Shown piece after piece: positions 8,560 through 18,700 of a DNA stretch of 44,963 bases. The position numbers were made by a program, and so were the translations under genes. The stretch's first letter is position 1; each line of letters starts with the position of its first letter. Source of the DNA: JAYFQF01 sp034927285 (GTDB lineage: Bacteria > Bacillota > Peptococcia > DRI-13 > UBA5745); contig JAYFQF010000050.1 in the NCBI GenBank assembly GCA_034927285.1, forward strand, positions 1 to 44,963, read 5' to 3'. The notes below the pieces were generated by a model, which was not told the origin of the DNA, ran no database searches, and saw nothing but the letters and a program-made list of their open reading frames with translations.

Positions 8560-8716
8560 GCCTATCCCCCTATATTGAACTCAATGGATTTCAGACTCTT
8601 CCCGCCCTCGGCAGACCGAATCGGCGGCGTCCGTTTCTCATTTCAGCATGCTGTTATTTTAACAAAGGCAGGCGGAAATGAAAAGCGTATTCTTTCCCTG
8701 GAAATAACGATGGGCT

Positions 8717-8760
8717 GAAAAACGCCCTAGGCCCGCCGGCAGCGGCGTGGTTCAGGGCGT
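8717..8760 (-). terminator. Terminator of the lapA-to-aspS transcription unit
   Basis: On the minus strand ACGCCCT (8754-8760) pairs with AGGGCGT (8722-8728), followed by TTTTT. A second GC-rich hairpin, GCCGGCGG/CCGCCGGC at 8811-8829 with a T-rich stretch after it, lies closer to the aspS stop and may act with it. Together they account for the 297-base gap 8560-8856, in which I see no gene. Confidence 0.72.
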
Positions 8761-8856
8761 CTGATCTGCTGTCTATCATCTGAAGGATCATGTGGAAAAA
8801 ATTCCGGAAAGCCGGCGGAACCCGCCGGCGGCCGGGCTTTTCCATGCCGAAGCTGC

Positions 8857-10662
8857 TCAGGCCTCGCCTTTTTTCTCCTTGGCCACCACGGCGATGTGCA
8901 GTTCCTGGAGCTGGCGCTGATCCACATCCGAGGGGGCCTGGCTCATCAGATCCATGGCGCTTTGGGTCTTGGGGAAGGCGATAACGTCCCGGATAGTGTC
9001 CCTGCCCGCCATCAGCATGATCAGGCGGTCGATGCCAAAGGCTAAACCGCCGTGGGGCGGTACGCCGTATTCAAAGGCCTCCAGGAGATAGCCGAATTTG
9101 GACCTGGTGGCTTCCTCGGTTAAGCCCAGGGCCCGGAACATATTCTCCTGAACCTCCTTCCGATGGATACGCAGGCTGCCGCCGCCGACTTCCACACCGT
9201 TCAGCACGATATCATAGGCCTGGGCCAATACCCGGCCGGGATCGGTCAGCAGGTAGGGCAGGTCCTCTTCCCGGGGCATGGTGAAGGGATGGTGCATGGC
9301 CACATAGCGTTTTTCTTCTTCGGAATACTCAAATTGCGGGAAGTCCACAACCCAAAGGAAATTGAATTTGTTTTCGTCGATCAGGCCCAGCGTCTCCCCC
9401 AGCTTCAGGCGCAGCTTGCCTAAAGCCGCGGCCACCACTAAGAAGGTGTCCGCCACAAAGAAAAGGATATCCCCGGGCCGGCCTTCCAGCCGCCGGACGA
9501 TGGCAGCCATCTGCTCTTCGGTAAAGAACTTCAAAAGCGGCGATTTCAGGCTGCCGTCCTCGTTGATGGTGATGTAGGCCAGACCCTTGGCCCCGTAGAC
9601 GGCGGCCAGCTTGCCCAATTCGTCGATCTCCCGGCGGGAGAAATGGGCGCAGCCCCTGGCGTTTAAGCCTTTGACCCGGCCTCCGTTTTCCAAAACGGAG
9701 GTAAAGGCCTTAAACTGGCTGTCCTTCACCAGGTCTCCAACCTCCACGATTTCCAGGCCGAACCGGGTATCCGGCTTATCGGAACCGTAGCGTTCCATAG
9801 CCTCCTGCCAGCTTAAGCGGGGCAGGGGCAGGGGTACGTCCACGCCGATGGCCTCCTTAAACAAGTGAGCCACCATGCCTTCCACCAGAGTCAGGATGTC
9901 GTCCTGCTCCACGAAAGACATTTCCAGGTCCAGCTGGGTGAATTCCGGCTGGCGGTCGGCCCGCAGGTCCTCGTCCCTGAAGCAGCGGGCGATCTGGAAA
10001 TAGCGGTCGATGCCGGCCACCATCAGGATCTGCTTATAGATCTGCGGAGACTGGGGCAAAGCGAAGAACTCCCCGGCCCGCAGGCGGCTGGGCACCAGGA
10101 AATCCCGGGCTCCTTCCGGCGAGCTTTTCATCAAGGTGGGCGTCTCCACTTCCAAAAAGTCGTGTTCCACAAAGTAATCGCGGATAATTTTATTTACCTT
10201 GCTTCTTAAGGTCAGGCATTGTAAAATCTCCGGTCTTCTGATGTCCAGGTAGCGATATTTCAGCCGGATGCTTTCATCCACATCCACGCCGTCTTCGATA
10301 TAAAAAGGCGGGGTTTTGGACGGGCTTAAGACCCGCAGCTCATGAGCCACCACTTCCACCGCGCCGGTTTTCAGATTCGGATTGGCCGAGCCTTCCGGCC
10401 GGGGACGGACCTTGCCCCGTACCGCCAATACATATTCGTTGCGAATCGTTTCCGCTTTTTCAAACATGCCGCCGCCCACTACCGCAGGGTCAAAGACCAC
10501 CTGAACCAGGCCTTCCCGGTCCCGCAGGTCCACAAAAATAACGCCGCCGTGGTCGCGGCGCCGATGGGTCCAGCCGGTCAAAACCAATTCCCGACCAACG
10601 TCAGCCAGGGAAACCTGTCCGCAGTAGCAGCTTCGTTTCATTCCCTGTATAGAGTCGCTCAT
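8857..10662 (-). CDS. aspS: Aspartate--tRNA ligase
   Basis: AspRS (601 residues) charges tRNA with aspartate in the cytoplasm. The N-terminal anticodon-binding OB fold (GWTHRRRDHGGVIFVDLRDR), the class II core with motif 2 (ARCFRDEDLRADRQPEFTQL), the bacterial GAD insertion (about 290-420) and motif 3 (GGLAFGIDRLIMLMAG) are all visible, and the length fits bacterial AspRS (about 590 residues). The frame is open further upstream to 10722, but GAGGG lies just before the ATG at 10662 and family alignment (MKRSCYCGQ) supports that start. Whether it also charges tRNA-Asn cannot be told from the window; no asparaginyl-tRNA synthetase is visible. It is the last gene of the unit that starts at lapA. 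Confidence 0.97.
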   Translation of the reverse strand: MSDSIQGMKRSCYCGQVSLADVGRELVLTGWTHRRRDHGGVIFVDLRDREGLVQVVFDPAVVGGGMFEKAETIRNEYVLAVRGKVRPRPEGSANPNLKTGAVEVVAHELRVLSPSKTPPFYIEDGVDVDESIRLKYRYLDIRRPEILQCLTLRSKVNKIIRDYFVEHDFLEVETPTLMKSSPEGARDFLVPSRLRAGEFFALPQSPQIYKQILMVAGIDRYFQIARCFRDEDLRADRQPEFTQLDLEMSFVEQDDILTLVEGMVAHLFKEAIGVDVPLPLPRLSWQEAMERYGSDKPDTRFGLEIVEVGDLVKDSQFKAFTSVLENGGRVKGLNARGCAHFSRREIDELGKLAAVYGAKGLAYITINEDGSLKSPLLKFFTEEQMAAIVRRLEGRPGDILFFVADTFLVVAAALGKLRLKLGETLGLIDENKFNFLWVVDFPQFEYSEEEKRYVAMHHPFTMPREEDLPYLLTDPGRVLAQAYDIVLNGVEVGGGSLRIHRKEVQENMFRALGLTEEATRSKFGYLLEAFEYGVPPHGGLAFGIDRLIMLMAGRDTIRDVIAFPKTQSAMDLMSQAPSDVDQRQLQELHIAVVAKEKKGEA

Positions 10663-10735
10663 TTCTTTCCCTCGTTTCATCTTGCTTCTGATATTCGGCC
10701 ATAAGCGCCAGGTAAAATTCATCTACCAAAATACT

Positions 10736-12319
10736 TTAACCAATCTCGCCCAGCTTGTCAACTTTTCGCTGAATTAAATCCGCTATTCTTTCGATATATT
10801 GGATCAGATCTTTGGGATTATACTCGTTTTCCAAAGACCAGGAGCCCCGGGTCAGGTATTTGCTGCCGGCCCCTACCCCCAGACCCAGAATGGTCTGGCG
10901 TTCCTCGATCATCAGGATATTATACAGGCAGGCTTTTCCCGGCAGGGTATAACCGGTATTTTCCCCGGCGGCCAGGATCTCTTTTTGGCGGTAGAGATAA
11001 TACGGCAGATATCCCGCCTCCGCCAGTTTCCCCCGGACCGCCGCCGCCATGGTCAGGGCCTCGTCCAGGGGCGGCAGATCGGGCCTGTTTTCCTGAAAAG
11101 TGGAGCCTCTTTTTATGGCCAGGCTGTGGACCGTGATATTTTCCGGGCGGAAGACCAAAAGCTTCTCCAGAGTCGCCGCCACATCCGCGGCCCCTTCCCC
11201 GGGCAGCCCCAGAATCAGATCGCTGTTGATCAGCCAGTTCAGGTTAAGCTCCCGGGAAATGCGCCGGACCCGGCGGAAAGTCTCCCTGATCTCCTCCGGC
11301 GTGTGCCTGCGGCCGATTCTTTCCAGAGTCGCCGCCTGCATGGACTGGGGATTAATGCAGACCCGCTTCACCGGATAGACGGCGATGGTCCGGAGCATTT
11401 CTTCGGTCAGCGTATCGGGCCGCCCGCCTTCGATGGTCCATTCGCAATCCGGCAAAAGGGCAAACGAATCCCGGGCCGCGGCCAACAGGCTGTCCATCTG
11501 TTCCGGACTCATGGCCGTAGGCGTGCCGCCGCCGAAATACAGGGTCTGGACCTTAAAGCCCAGCTCCCTGGCCCGCTCCCCCACCGCCCGGATCTCCCTT
11601 AACATGGCTTCCACGCACCGGGGCTGCTGCTTCCGCCATTTTTTCAGGTCGTATCCCGGGAAAGAGCAATAACTGCAGCGGCTGGGGCAAAAAGGATAGC
11701 CGATATAAACGCTGATCCTGTCCCGGTTTTCCTCCAGGCCCGGCAGAAAAGGGCGCTGGCCGGCGGCTATCCGCCATAGTATGCCCGCCTGTTCCCCGTC
11801 AATGCCGTAGTCCCTCTCCAAAGACTCCAAAATGGCGGTCCGGTCAAGGCCTTCGTCCAGAAAACGCTGGACTACCTTTGTGGGCCGCACCCCGGTCAAA
11901 ACGCCCCAGGGACTGGGGCGGAACGCTGCCATTTTTGTGACCAGCCGGTGAAAGCAAAGCCGCAGCACCCGGCGGCGGCGGTTTTCCGCGGCTTCCCGAA
12001 AAGGCGCCGGCCGTACCTGTTCCTCCTGCCGGATGATCCTTTCCCCGGCCCTTTGCCGGTCCGGCTCCCGCCAGCTCATGGTCACTGCCCCCTGGCCGGC
12101 CTCCCAGAAAATATTCAGCCGGGGCGGCGCCTCCGGGCCGTAAGCCCCGGGATCGGCACAAACCGCCGCCTCCCGGCCTTCCCAATATCCTTCCGGTAAG
12201 CCTTCCCCGCCCTCCTCCACAGCGGTATACCCATAGCAGCGCAGCAAATCAGCCAGCACCTCCCGGTCGCCGGCTGAATTTGAGGTTACAATGATCGCTT
12301 TTTTTTCTTTTCCCGTCAT
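10736..12319 (-). CDS. hemZ: HemZ-type coproporphyrinogen dehydrogenase-like radical SAM protein
   Basis: The 527-residue protein carries the radical SAM CxxxCxxC motif near residue 210 (YPFCPSRCSYCSFPGYD), the GGGTPTAMS motif and a C-terminal HemN-like region (LGVGAGSKYL). The N-terminal 200 residues, rich in Arg and with GVLTGVRPTKVV, are typical of the HemZ subfamily rather than of short HemN/HemW proteins. HemZ is annotated as an oxygen-independent coproporphyrinogen III oxidase, but the subfamily's true activity is not well settled, and no other haem gene is in the window. It starts two bases after the stop of the MBL hydrolase gene, so the two are translationally close. Confidence 0.9.
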   Translation of the reverse strand: MTGKEKKAIIVTSNSAGDREVLADLLRCYGYTAVEEGGEGLPEGYWEGREAAVCADPGAYGPEAPPRLNIFWEAGQGAVTMSWREPDRQRAGERIIRQEEQVRPAPFREAAENRRRRVLRLCFHRLVTKMAAFRPSPWGVLTGVRPTKVVQRFLDEGLDRTAILESLERDYGIDGEQAGILWRIAAGQRPFLPGLEENRDRISVYIGYPFCPSRCSYCSFPGYDLKKWRKQQPRCVEAMLREIRAVGERARELGFKVQTLYFGGGTPTAMSPEQMDSLLAAARDSFALLPDCEWTIEGGRPDTLTEEMLRTIAVYPVKRVCINPQSMQAATLERIGRRHTPEEIRETFRRVRRISRELNLNWLINSDLILGLPGEGAADVAATLEKLLVFRPENITVHSLAIKRGSTFQENRPDLPPLDEALTMAAAVRGKLAEAGYLPYYLYRQKEILAAGENTGYTLPGKACLYNILMIEERQTILGLGVGAGSKYLTRGSWSLENEYNPKDLIQYIERIADLIQRKVDKLGEIG

Positions 12320-12321
12320 GA

Positions 12322-12954
12322 TCAGCCCCGTACAAAAGGATTGGCGCTTTTTTCCCCGGCGATCGTGGTGGCCGGTCCATGGCCGCAGAAGACCTTGGTT
12401 TCCCCCGGCAGCACATAGAGCTTTTCCCTGATCGCCTTTTCCAGATCCTTAAAGCTGCCGCCGGGGAAGTCCGTCCGGCCCACGGAGCCGTTAAACAGAG
12501 TATCCCCCGCAAACAGCACGCCGTTGGCCGCATGATAAAAACAGACTCCGCCTTCCGTATGGCCCGGCGTGTGCAATACCGTAAACACCAGGCCGGCCAG
12601 CCTGATCTCGTCTCCGTCTTCCAGCAGCCGGTCGGCTGCCGGCGCGGCCTTGCCTCCCATGGCCTGGATCATGCTGGCCTCCGGATCCGCCATCCGGGCC
12701 GCATCCAGGCGGTGGATCAGCACAGGGCAGGCCGGATAAGCCGACTTCAGGGCAGGTATGCCGCCGATATGATCCCCGTGACCATGGGTAATCAGGATGG
12801 CTTCCGGTGTGAGCCCCCGCTCCTTCAGCTGCTGGACGATGCGTTCTCCCTGATCGCCGGGGTCGATCACCAAGGCTTTCCCGTTCCCTTCCTCATAAAC
12901 GATATAGCAGTTGGTCTCGATGGGTCCCACCACCATAGTAACGATTTTCATCAT
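12322..12954 (-). CDS. MBL-fold metallo-hydrolase (glyoxalase II-like)
   Basis: This 210-residue metallo-beta-lactamase-fold enzyme has the metal-binding THGHGDHIGG (HxHxDH), HTPGHTEGG, FAGDTLFNGSVGRTD and CGHGPATT motifs of the glyoxalase II/YcbL-like group, which hydrolyses thioesters such as S-lactoylglutathione analogues; the exact substrate is unknown. The open frame extends to 13035, but AGGAGG lies eight bases before the ATG at 12954 and MKIVTMVVGPIETNCYIV is the usual family N-terminus. It lies between dtd and hemZ. The same neighbourhood occurs in many Firmicutes, and B. subtilis has a comparable gene near dtd. Confidence 0.92.
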   Translation of the reverse strand: MMKIVTMVVGPIETNCYIVYEEGNGKALVIDPGDQGERIVQQLKERGLTPEAILITHGHGDHIGGIPALKSAYPACPVLIHRLDAARMADPEASMIQAMGGKAAPAADRLLEDGDEIRLAGLVFTVLHTPGHTEGGVCFYHAANGVLFAGDTLFNGSVGRTDFPGGSFKDLEKAIREKLYVLPGETKVFCGHGPATTIAGEKSANPFVRG

Positions 12955-13021
12955 CTGCATTTCCTCCTGTGAATATTTTCCTGTGGCTGTGCCTGCTGAT
13001 CCGGGCTTTTTCCCGGTCCCC

Positions 13022-13468
13022 TTATCTTTCCGCACTATCCAAAACGATAGTCACCGGTCCGTCGTTGACCAGTGCCACCTCCATATGGGCCTGAAACCTG
13101 CCGCCCTGAACCGGGACGCCCTGCTGCTTTAAACCGGCCAGGAAAGCCTCGTAATACGCTATCCCCTTCTCCGGCGGAGCCGCCTTGACAAAGCTGGGCC
13201 GCCGGCCCTTGCGGGTATCCGCCAGCAGGGTAAACTGGGATACCACCATCATTTCGCCGCCGGTATCCGCCAGGGACAGGTTCATTTTCCCCGCCCCATC
13301 CTCAAAAATGCGCAGGTTCGGGATCTTTTCCAGCAAATAGTCCAGATCCTTTTGCTCATCCTCCGCCGCCACGCCCAAAAGCACCAGGAGGCCCGGCCCG
13401 GTCCGGCTGATCACCCGGCCTTCCACGGTGACGCTGGAGGATTTCACCCGCTGGATAACCGCCCTCAT
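13022..13468 (-). CDS. dtd: D-aminoacyl-tRNA deacylase
   Basis: The 148-residue protein has the full DTD length and motifs: MRAVIQRVKSSSVTV at the start, SQFTLLADTRKGRRPSF (catalytic Thr region) and NDGPVTIVLDS near the end (Gly-Pro substrate-selection loop). DTD removes D-amino acids, and glycine mis-attached to tRNA-Ala, protecting translation. Its ATG overlaps the stop of relA by four bases (ATGA), so the two are translationally coupled; the relA-dtd pair is conserved across Firmicutes. Confidence 0.97.
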   Translation of the reverse strand: MRAVIQRVKSSSVTVEGRVISRTGPGLLVLLGVAAEDEQKDLDYLLEKIPNLRIFEDGAGKMNLSLADTGGEMMVVSQFTLLADTRKGRRPSFVKAAPPEKGIAYYEAFLAGLKQQGVPVQGGRFQAHMEVALVNDGPVTIVLDSAER

Positions 13469-15723
13469 GCTCTCACCGCCTTATTTTTGCCGCCGGGGAC
13501 CTTTTCTTTGCCCGGCGTGATCCGGCGGACCTCCTGAACATCCTTGATCCGGCCGATTTTATCGATCATATACTGGAGATGGTCCAGATTTTTTATTTCC
13601 ACCTTCATGTTGGTCTGGGCCAGGCCGTTTTGGGTGGACCGGGAATGGATATAGTGAATCGGGACTTTCATGTCGGCCACAGCCGTAAGGATATCGCTGG
13701 TCAAACGGTTTCTGTCCCGGGAGATCACCTGGATTTCCGCCGTAAAAGATCCGATCAGCTCGGCGTCCCAGGTCACTTCCACGATACGGTTTCCCTCTTC
13801 GTCCATATGATGGCGGGCATTGGGGCAATCCAGCCGGTGGACGGATACGCCCCGTCCCCGGGTGATATAGCCGACGATGGGATCGCCGGGCAGGGGATTG
13901 CAGCAGCGGGACAAGCGGGCCATGACGTTTTCCACCCCCGGCACAATGATGCCGTTGGAGGATTTGCCCAGGCCGCTTTCCTTCTTTTTGGCCCTGCCTG
14001 CGGCGATGGCCCCTTCCTGGTTGGCCTTGGCCTCGGCCTCCGAATTGGCCGTCTGGCCCAGGTGGTGAAAAAATTCCTCCCGGATCCGGTTTACCGCCGT
14101 AGTCAGGGACGTGCTGCCGTCCCCAAGGGATACCATCAGATCTTCCACGGAATTAAGGCCAAAGCGGCGGGCCGTATCCAAAAGCGTATCGCCCTTCAGC
14201 ACTTCCCTGGCTTCCGGCGATATCTTGGCCAGCTCCTTTTCCAGGAGATCCCGGCCTTTTTCCAGGTTTTCCGTCCGTTTTTCCCGTTTGAACCAGGAGC
14301 GGATCTTGCTTCTGGCCTGAGAGGTGCGCACGATGTTCAGCCAGTCCATCTTAGGCCCCGGCGAGGTCTTGGAGGTCAGGATTTCCACGATATCCCCGTT
14401 TTTCAACTGATAATCCAAAGATACGATGCGGCCGTTTACCTTGCTGCCGATGCAGCGGTGTCCGATATCGGAATGGACCCGGTAGGCAAAATCCAAAGGT
14501 GTGGCGTCCGCCGGCAGTTCCACCACATCTCCCTTGGGCGTAAATACAAAAACAATATCCTCGAACATATCCAGCTTCAGCATCTCGATATATTCGTCGG
14601 TGTCCTTGATTTCCGACTGCCATTCCAGGCTCTGGCGCAGCCATTCAAAATAGTGGTCGTAGGATTTCTCAGACCCCTCTTTGTATATCCAGTGGGCGGC
14701 GATGCCGTATTCCGCCACCCGGTGCATCTCCTCGGTGCGAATCTGGATTTCAAAGGGTTCGCCGTCCACGCCCATCACCGTGGTGTGGATGGATTGGTAC
14801 ATATTTTCCTTGGGCATGGCGATAAAATCCTTAAAGCGGCCGGGGATCGGCTTCCAGACCGTATGGATGATGCCTAAGGCAGCATAGCAGTCCTGGATGG
14901 ATTTCACGATGATCCGTACGGCGATCAGGTCGAAAATCTCGCTGATTTCCTTGCCCTGGGTCGCCATCTTCCGGTAAATGCTGTAGCAATGCTTGGGCCG
15001 GCCCTTGATGTCCGCCTCAATATTTTCCTTGCCCAGCTTTTCATACATGATGCCGATAACTTCGTCGATGTATTCTTCCCGCTCCAGCCGCAGATGGGAA
15101 AGAGCGTCCACGATATAAAAGTATTTCTCCGGCTCCAGATAGCGCAGGGACAGGTCTTCCAGCTCGTTTTTCAGGCTGAAGATACCCAGCCGGTGAGCCA
15201 GCGGCGCATAGATTTCCAGTGTTTCCTTGGCGATCTCGGCCTGCTTGGCCGGCGTATGCACATCCAAAGTACGCATATTATGCAGCCGGTCCGCCAGCTT
15301 GATCAGGATCACGCGGATATCTTTGGCCATGGCCAGAAACATTTTCCGGAAGCTCTCCACCTGGCGCTCCGCTTTGGAGCGGCATTCCAGTTTGGACAGC
15401 TTGGTGACGCCATCCACCATCAGGGCGATATCCGGGCCGAATTCCCGGCGGATTTCCTCCACGGTAATGTCCGTGTCTTCCACCACGTCGTGCAAAAGGC
15501 CGGCGCAGACCGAGGCCGAATCCATCCCCATGTCCGTCAGGATACAGGCCACCGCCAGGCAATGGGTAATATAAGGCACGCCGGATTTACGGTATTGGGT
15601 CTTATGGGCCTTGGCCGCAAATTCGTAGGATTTAAGGATCTTTTCCTGTTCCAGGGGATGGGGGTATTTGGAAATCAGCCAGTTCAGCGATTTCTGTTCA
15701 TGAATAAATAACTCCTGAGCCAC
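13465..15723 (-). CDS. relA: Bifunctional (p)ppGpp synthetase/hydrolase, RelA/SpoT family
   Basis: This 752-residue long RSH protein controls the stringent response. The HD hydrolase domain has HDVVEDTDIT (about residue 76) and LIKLADRLHNMRTL intact. The synthetase domain carries RFKD near residue 295, the RxKD form found in bifunctional enzymes rather than synthetase-only RelA. A TGS domain (about 385-445), a zinc-binding cysteine pair (ARLSRCCNPLPGD, about 600) and a C-terminal ACT domain (about 660-740) follow. The start is GTG with a perfect AAGGAGGTGA upstream. The gene begins 12 bases after recJ ends and overlaps dtd by four bases. Confidence 0.96.
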   Translation of the reverse strand: MAQELFIHEQKSLNWLISKYPHPLEQEKILKSYEFAAKAHKTQYRKSGVPYITHCLAVACILTDMGMDSASVCAGLLHDVVEDTDITVEEIRREFGPDIALMVDGVTKLSKLECRSKAERQVESFRKMFLAMAKDIRVILIKLADRLHNMRTLDVHTPAKQAEIAKETLEIYAPLAHRLGIFSLKNELEDLSLRYLEPEKYFYIVDALSHLRLEREEYIDEVIGIMYEKLGKENIEADIKGRPKHCYSIYRKMATQGKEISEIFDLIAVRIIVKSIQDCYAALGIIHTVWKPIPGRFKDFIAMPKENMYQSIHTTVMGVDGEPFEIQIRTEEMHRVAEYGIAAHWIYKEGSEKSYDHYFEWLRQSLEWQSEIKDTDEYIEMLKLDMFEDIVFVFTPKGDVVELPADATPLDFAYRVHSDIGHRCIGSKVNGRIVSLDYQLKNGDIVEILTSKTSPGPKMDWLNIVRTSQARSKIRSWFKREKRTENLEKGRDLLEKELAKISPEAREVLKGDTLLDTARRFGLNSVEDLMVSLGDGSTSLTTAVNRIREEFFHHLGQTANSEAEAKANQEGAIAAGRAKKKESGLGKSSNGIIVPGVENVMARLSRCCNPLPGDPIVGYITRGRGVSVHRLDCPNARHHMDEEGNRIVEVTWDAELIGSFTAEIQVISRDRNRLTSDILTAVADMKVPIHYIHSRSTQNGLAQTNMKVEIKNLDHLQYMIDKIGRIKDVQEVRRITPGKEKVPGGKNKAVRA

Positions 15724-15735
15724 TAACTCACCTCC

Positions 15736-18700
15736 TTACGGCAAAATGGGCCGATTGATCCCGGCCAGCAATTCTTCGGGATCCCGGGACCAGGCCAGGC
15801 CCAGGTAATCCTCAAAGGCCAATACTTCCTGACTGCTTTCCCGGAAAAGCGCCGAATTGGTCAGATCCAGCTTGGCCGGCGGCGGCGGCGCCAGATGGAT
15901 CAGCCGGCGCTCCCCCTGCCATTCCCGCAGAATCAATTCCAATTCTTCAAATATCGTCAGCCCCGTTTCCACGGTCTCCGTTGAAAATTCCAGGCCCCGG
16001 GCCGCAAGTCCGGCGGCCAGCTCTTCGTCTGCCACATCCAGGGGCAGTCCGCCATAAGCTTTGCCGCCGCCCTTTGCCCTGCACTTCAGCTCTGTCAGAT
16101 ATAAATAAAAAGCGCCCAGGGCGGCCCGGTCCGGAGCTCCGGTCCTCAGCAGCCTGCGGTTTAACGCCTCATCCTCTTTCTGATAAAGGAGATGGACCCG
16201 GGCAGGCTCGCCGTCCCGGCCGGCCCGGCCGGAAAGCTGATTGTACTCCGCCCGGGAAAAGCATAAATGATAAAGAAAAACATGGCGGATGTCCGGCAGA
16301 TCCGCCCCTTCGCCAAAGGCGCTGGTGCTGACCAGCATCTGCAGCCGACCCTGCCGGAAGGCATCTTCCAGTTCCAGCCGGCGGCGGCTTTCCAGTCCCC
16401 CGTGATAGCCGGCAATATGTCCTGCCAGTTCCGGCGCCCGGTCCGCCAAAGCTGCGGCGACCTTTTCCGTCATGGCCCGGCTGTTTACATAAACCACGGC
16501 TTTTTCCGCTTCCTTGGCCTGCCCCAGGATATAATCCAGCTTATCCTGAGCCTGGCGGCCGTCGGCCAGCTCCAGGTTTTTCCGGCAAAAGTCTTCGGTG
16601 ATCAGCTCCCCGATCTCAAAATTCCGGACGATTTCACCGGTGCAGGCGCTGTTGGCCGTGGCTGTGGCGCCGAAAAACCGGGGACATCCCAGCTGCCGCC
16701 AGATCTGATGCAGGTGCCGGTAGCTCTGGCGCTCCCCTGACGCCAGATGATGGGCCTCATCCACCACAAAAAGCCGGATCCGGGATGCCGCCGGCATAAA
16801 CATGGCCAGGTTGGCTTCCAGGAACTCCGCGGTGGTGACCACTACCTGATGGCGGCCCTGATAAAGGTTCTTAAAAAACTCCCGCTTTTCCCAGTGATTC
16901 AGCCCGCCCCAGGCCAAAGCCGTATCCAGGCCCAAAGGCCCCAGGGCGGCCCTCATCCGGCTCACCTGTTCCGCCGCTAAAGAGCGCAAAGGATAAAGAA
17001 TAATGGACACGGCGTCTTTGGGCTGCAAAGCCGCCGCCGTCTGAAATACCGCGGTTTTGCCCCGTCCTGTGGCCATGACCAGCAGCGTATTCTTTCCTTC
17101 CTGGAGGGCCGCGACAGCTTCCAGCTGCTTGGCCCGGTATTCCCGCTGTCCCAGGATCTGCCGCCGTACTTCTTCAGGCACCGCAAAATCCCCGGAACCC
17201 CGGTGCCCGGCCGAAGGATCGGCCGGAGCCAAAGTCTCCTTTTGCGCCTCCTGGATTTCCCGGAGGATCAGCTGCAGACCTTTACGGTTTTGCCAGATGT
17301 TTACCTCCAAAGTAAACAAAATATCATACTTCCTGCCCTGCACCGGCAGAGGCAGGCTTTGGTCCACATTAAACAGCAGCCCCTTAAAAACCGGAGGATA
17401 AAGGCCAAAAGCCCGGCGGCCTGCCGTTCCTTCCCCGGGCTGCAGAGCCAAACGGTAATGCTTGCCCTCTTTGCCCAGGGGCTGAATCTCCTGCAAAAAG
17501 ACTCCCTCCATGGCGAACAGCGGCTGGGGATTTCCCTGGCCGAAAGGGGCCAGCTGCCGGATGGCCTCGGCGTTTTCAATGGTCAGATCCCCCGCCGTCA
17601 GCTCCAGGTCCCCTTCCACTATCTTTTCCACCGGGCCGCATTCTAAATACCTCCGGCCGTATTCACCGATCAGGCGGCGGAATTCCGGCAGGGCATCCTC
17701 CGTCAGACTGAAGCCGCAAGCCATGGGATGGCCCCCATATGCCAGCAGGGCCGGGGCCGCATAGGTCAGGGCATCGTAAAGGGAAAAGCCCGGAACGCTT
17801 CTGCCGCTGCCTTTGCCTTTGCCGTCTTCCAGACTGATCAGCAGGCTCGGTTTATGATAGCGTTCCATCAGCCGGGAGGCCACCACGCCGATTACCCCCT
17901 GATGCCAGCTCCGGCCGGCCACAACGAGTATCGGCTCTTCCGGCAATTCCGGATTTTCCTGCAATACCTTCTCGGCTTCCTCCATGATCCGGCTTTCCGT
18001 TTCCTGACGCAAACGGTTGATGCCGTCCAGCTTTTCCGCCTGAAGGGCGGCCTGGGCCGGGTCCTCGGCCAAAAGCAGCTCCAGGCCTTCCCCGGGCCGA
18101 TCCATCCTGCCGGCGGCATTCAGGCGGGGGGAAAGGGCAAAGGCGATATGCCCGGTGGAGATCTCCTTTTCTTCCAGTCCGCTGACGCCAATCAGGGCCC
18201 CCAGCCCGCAGGACGGGCTTTTATTCAGCCTTTTCAGCCCTTCCATCACTAAAAGGCGGTTATCTCCGGTTAAAGGAACCACATCCGCCACCGTGCCGAT
18301 GGCGGCCAGTTCCACTAAGTCTGTGATCTCTTCCGCGGCGCCGATAGACTCGGCCAGACACCAGGACAGCAGAAAGGCTACGCCGGCGCCGGCCAGCCCT
18401 TTTTTGGGGCCGGGGTTTTCCATCAGCACAGGGTTCATTAATACCGGCGTATCCGGTAAAACCTCGGGGGCCTGGTGGTGGTCGGTGATCAAAAGAGTAA
18501 GTCCGATCTCTTTGGCATATTCCGCTTCTTCGGCGCAGGAAATGCCGCAGTCCACCGTGACCACCAGATCGGCGCCCCGCAGCTTCAATCCCGCCAGCGC
18601 CTCCTTGTTCAACCCGTAGCCTTCGTGAAGCCGGTGGGGGATGTAGTAGTCCGCCTTTGCACCGAAGCGGCGCAAAGCCTTCAGCAAAATGGCCGTAGCG

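Noticed and set aside
10663..10735. Possible T-box leader before aspS
   Set aside because: The 73-base gap is too short, holds no T-box sequence, and aspS is downstream of hemZ in a continuous unit.
13579..14877. Long plus-strand open frame (432 codons) opposite relA
   Set aside because: It lies fully antisense to the conserved relA, has a composition biased to Gly/His/Arg/Pro, no recognisable motif and no ribosome-binding site of note. GC-rich coding DNA commonly leaves such open antisense frames.
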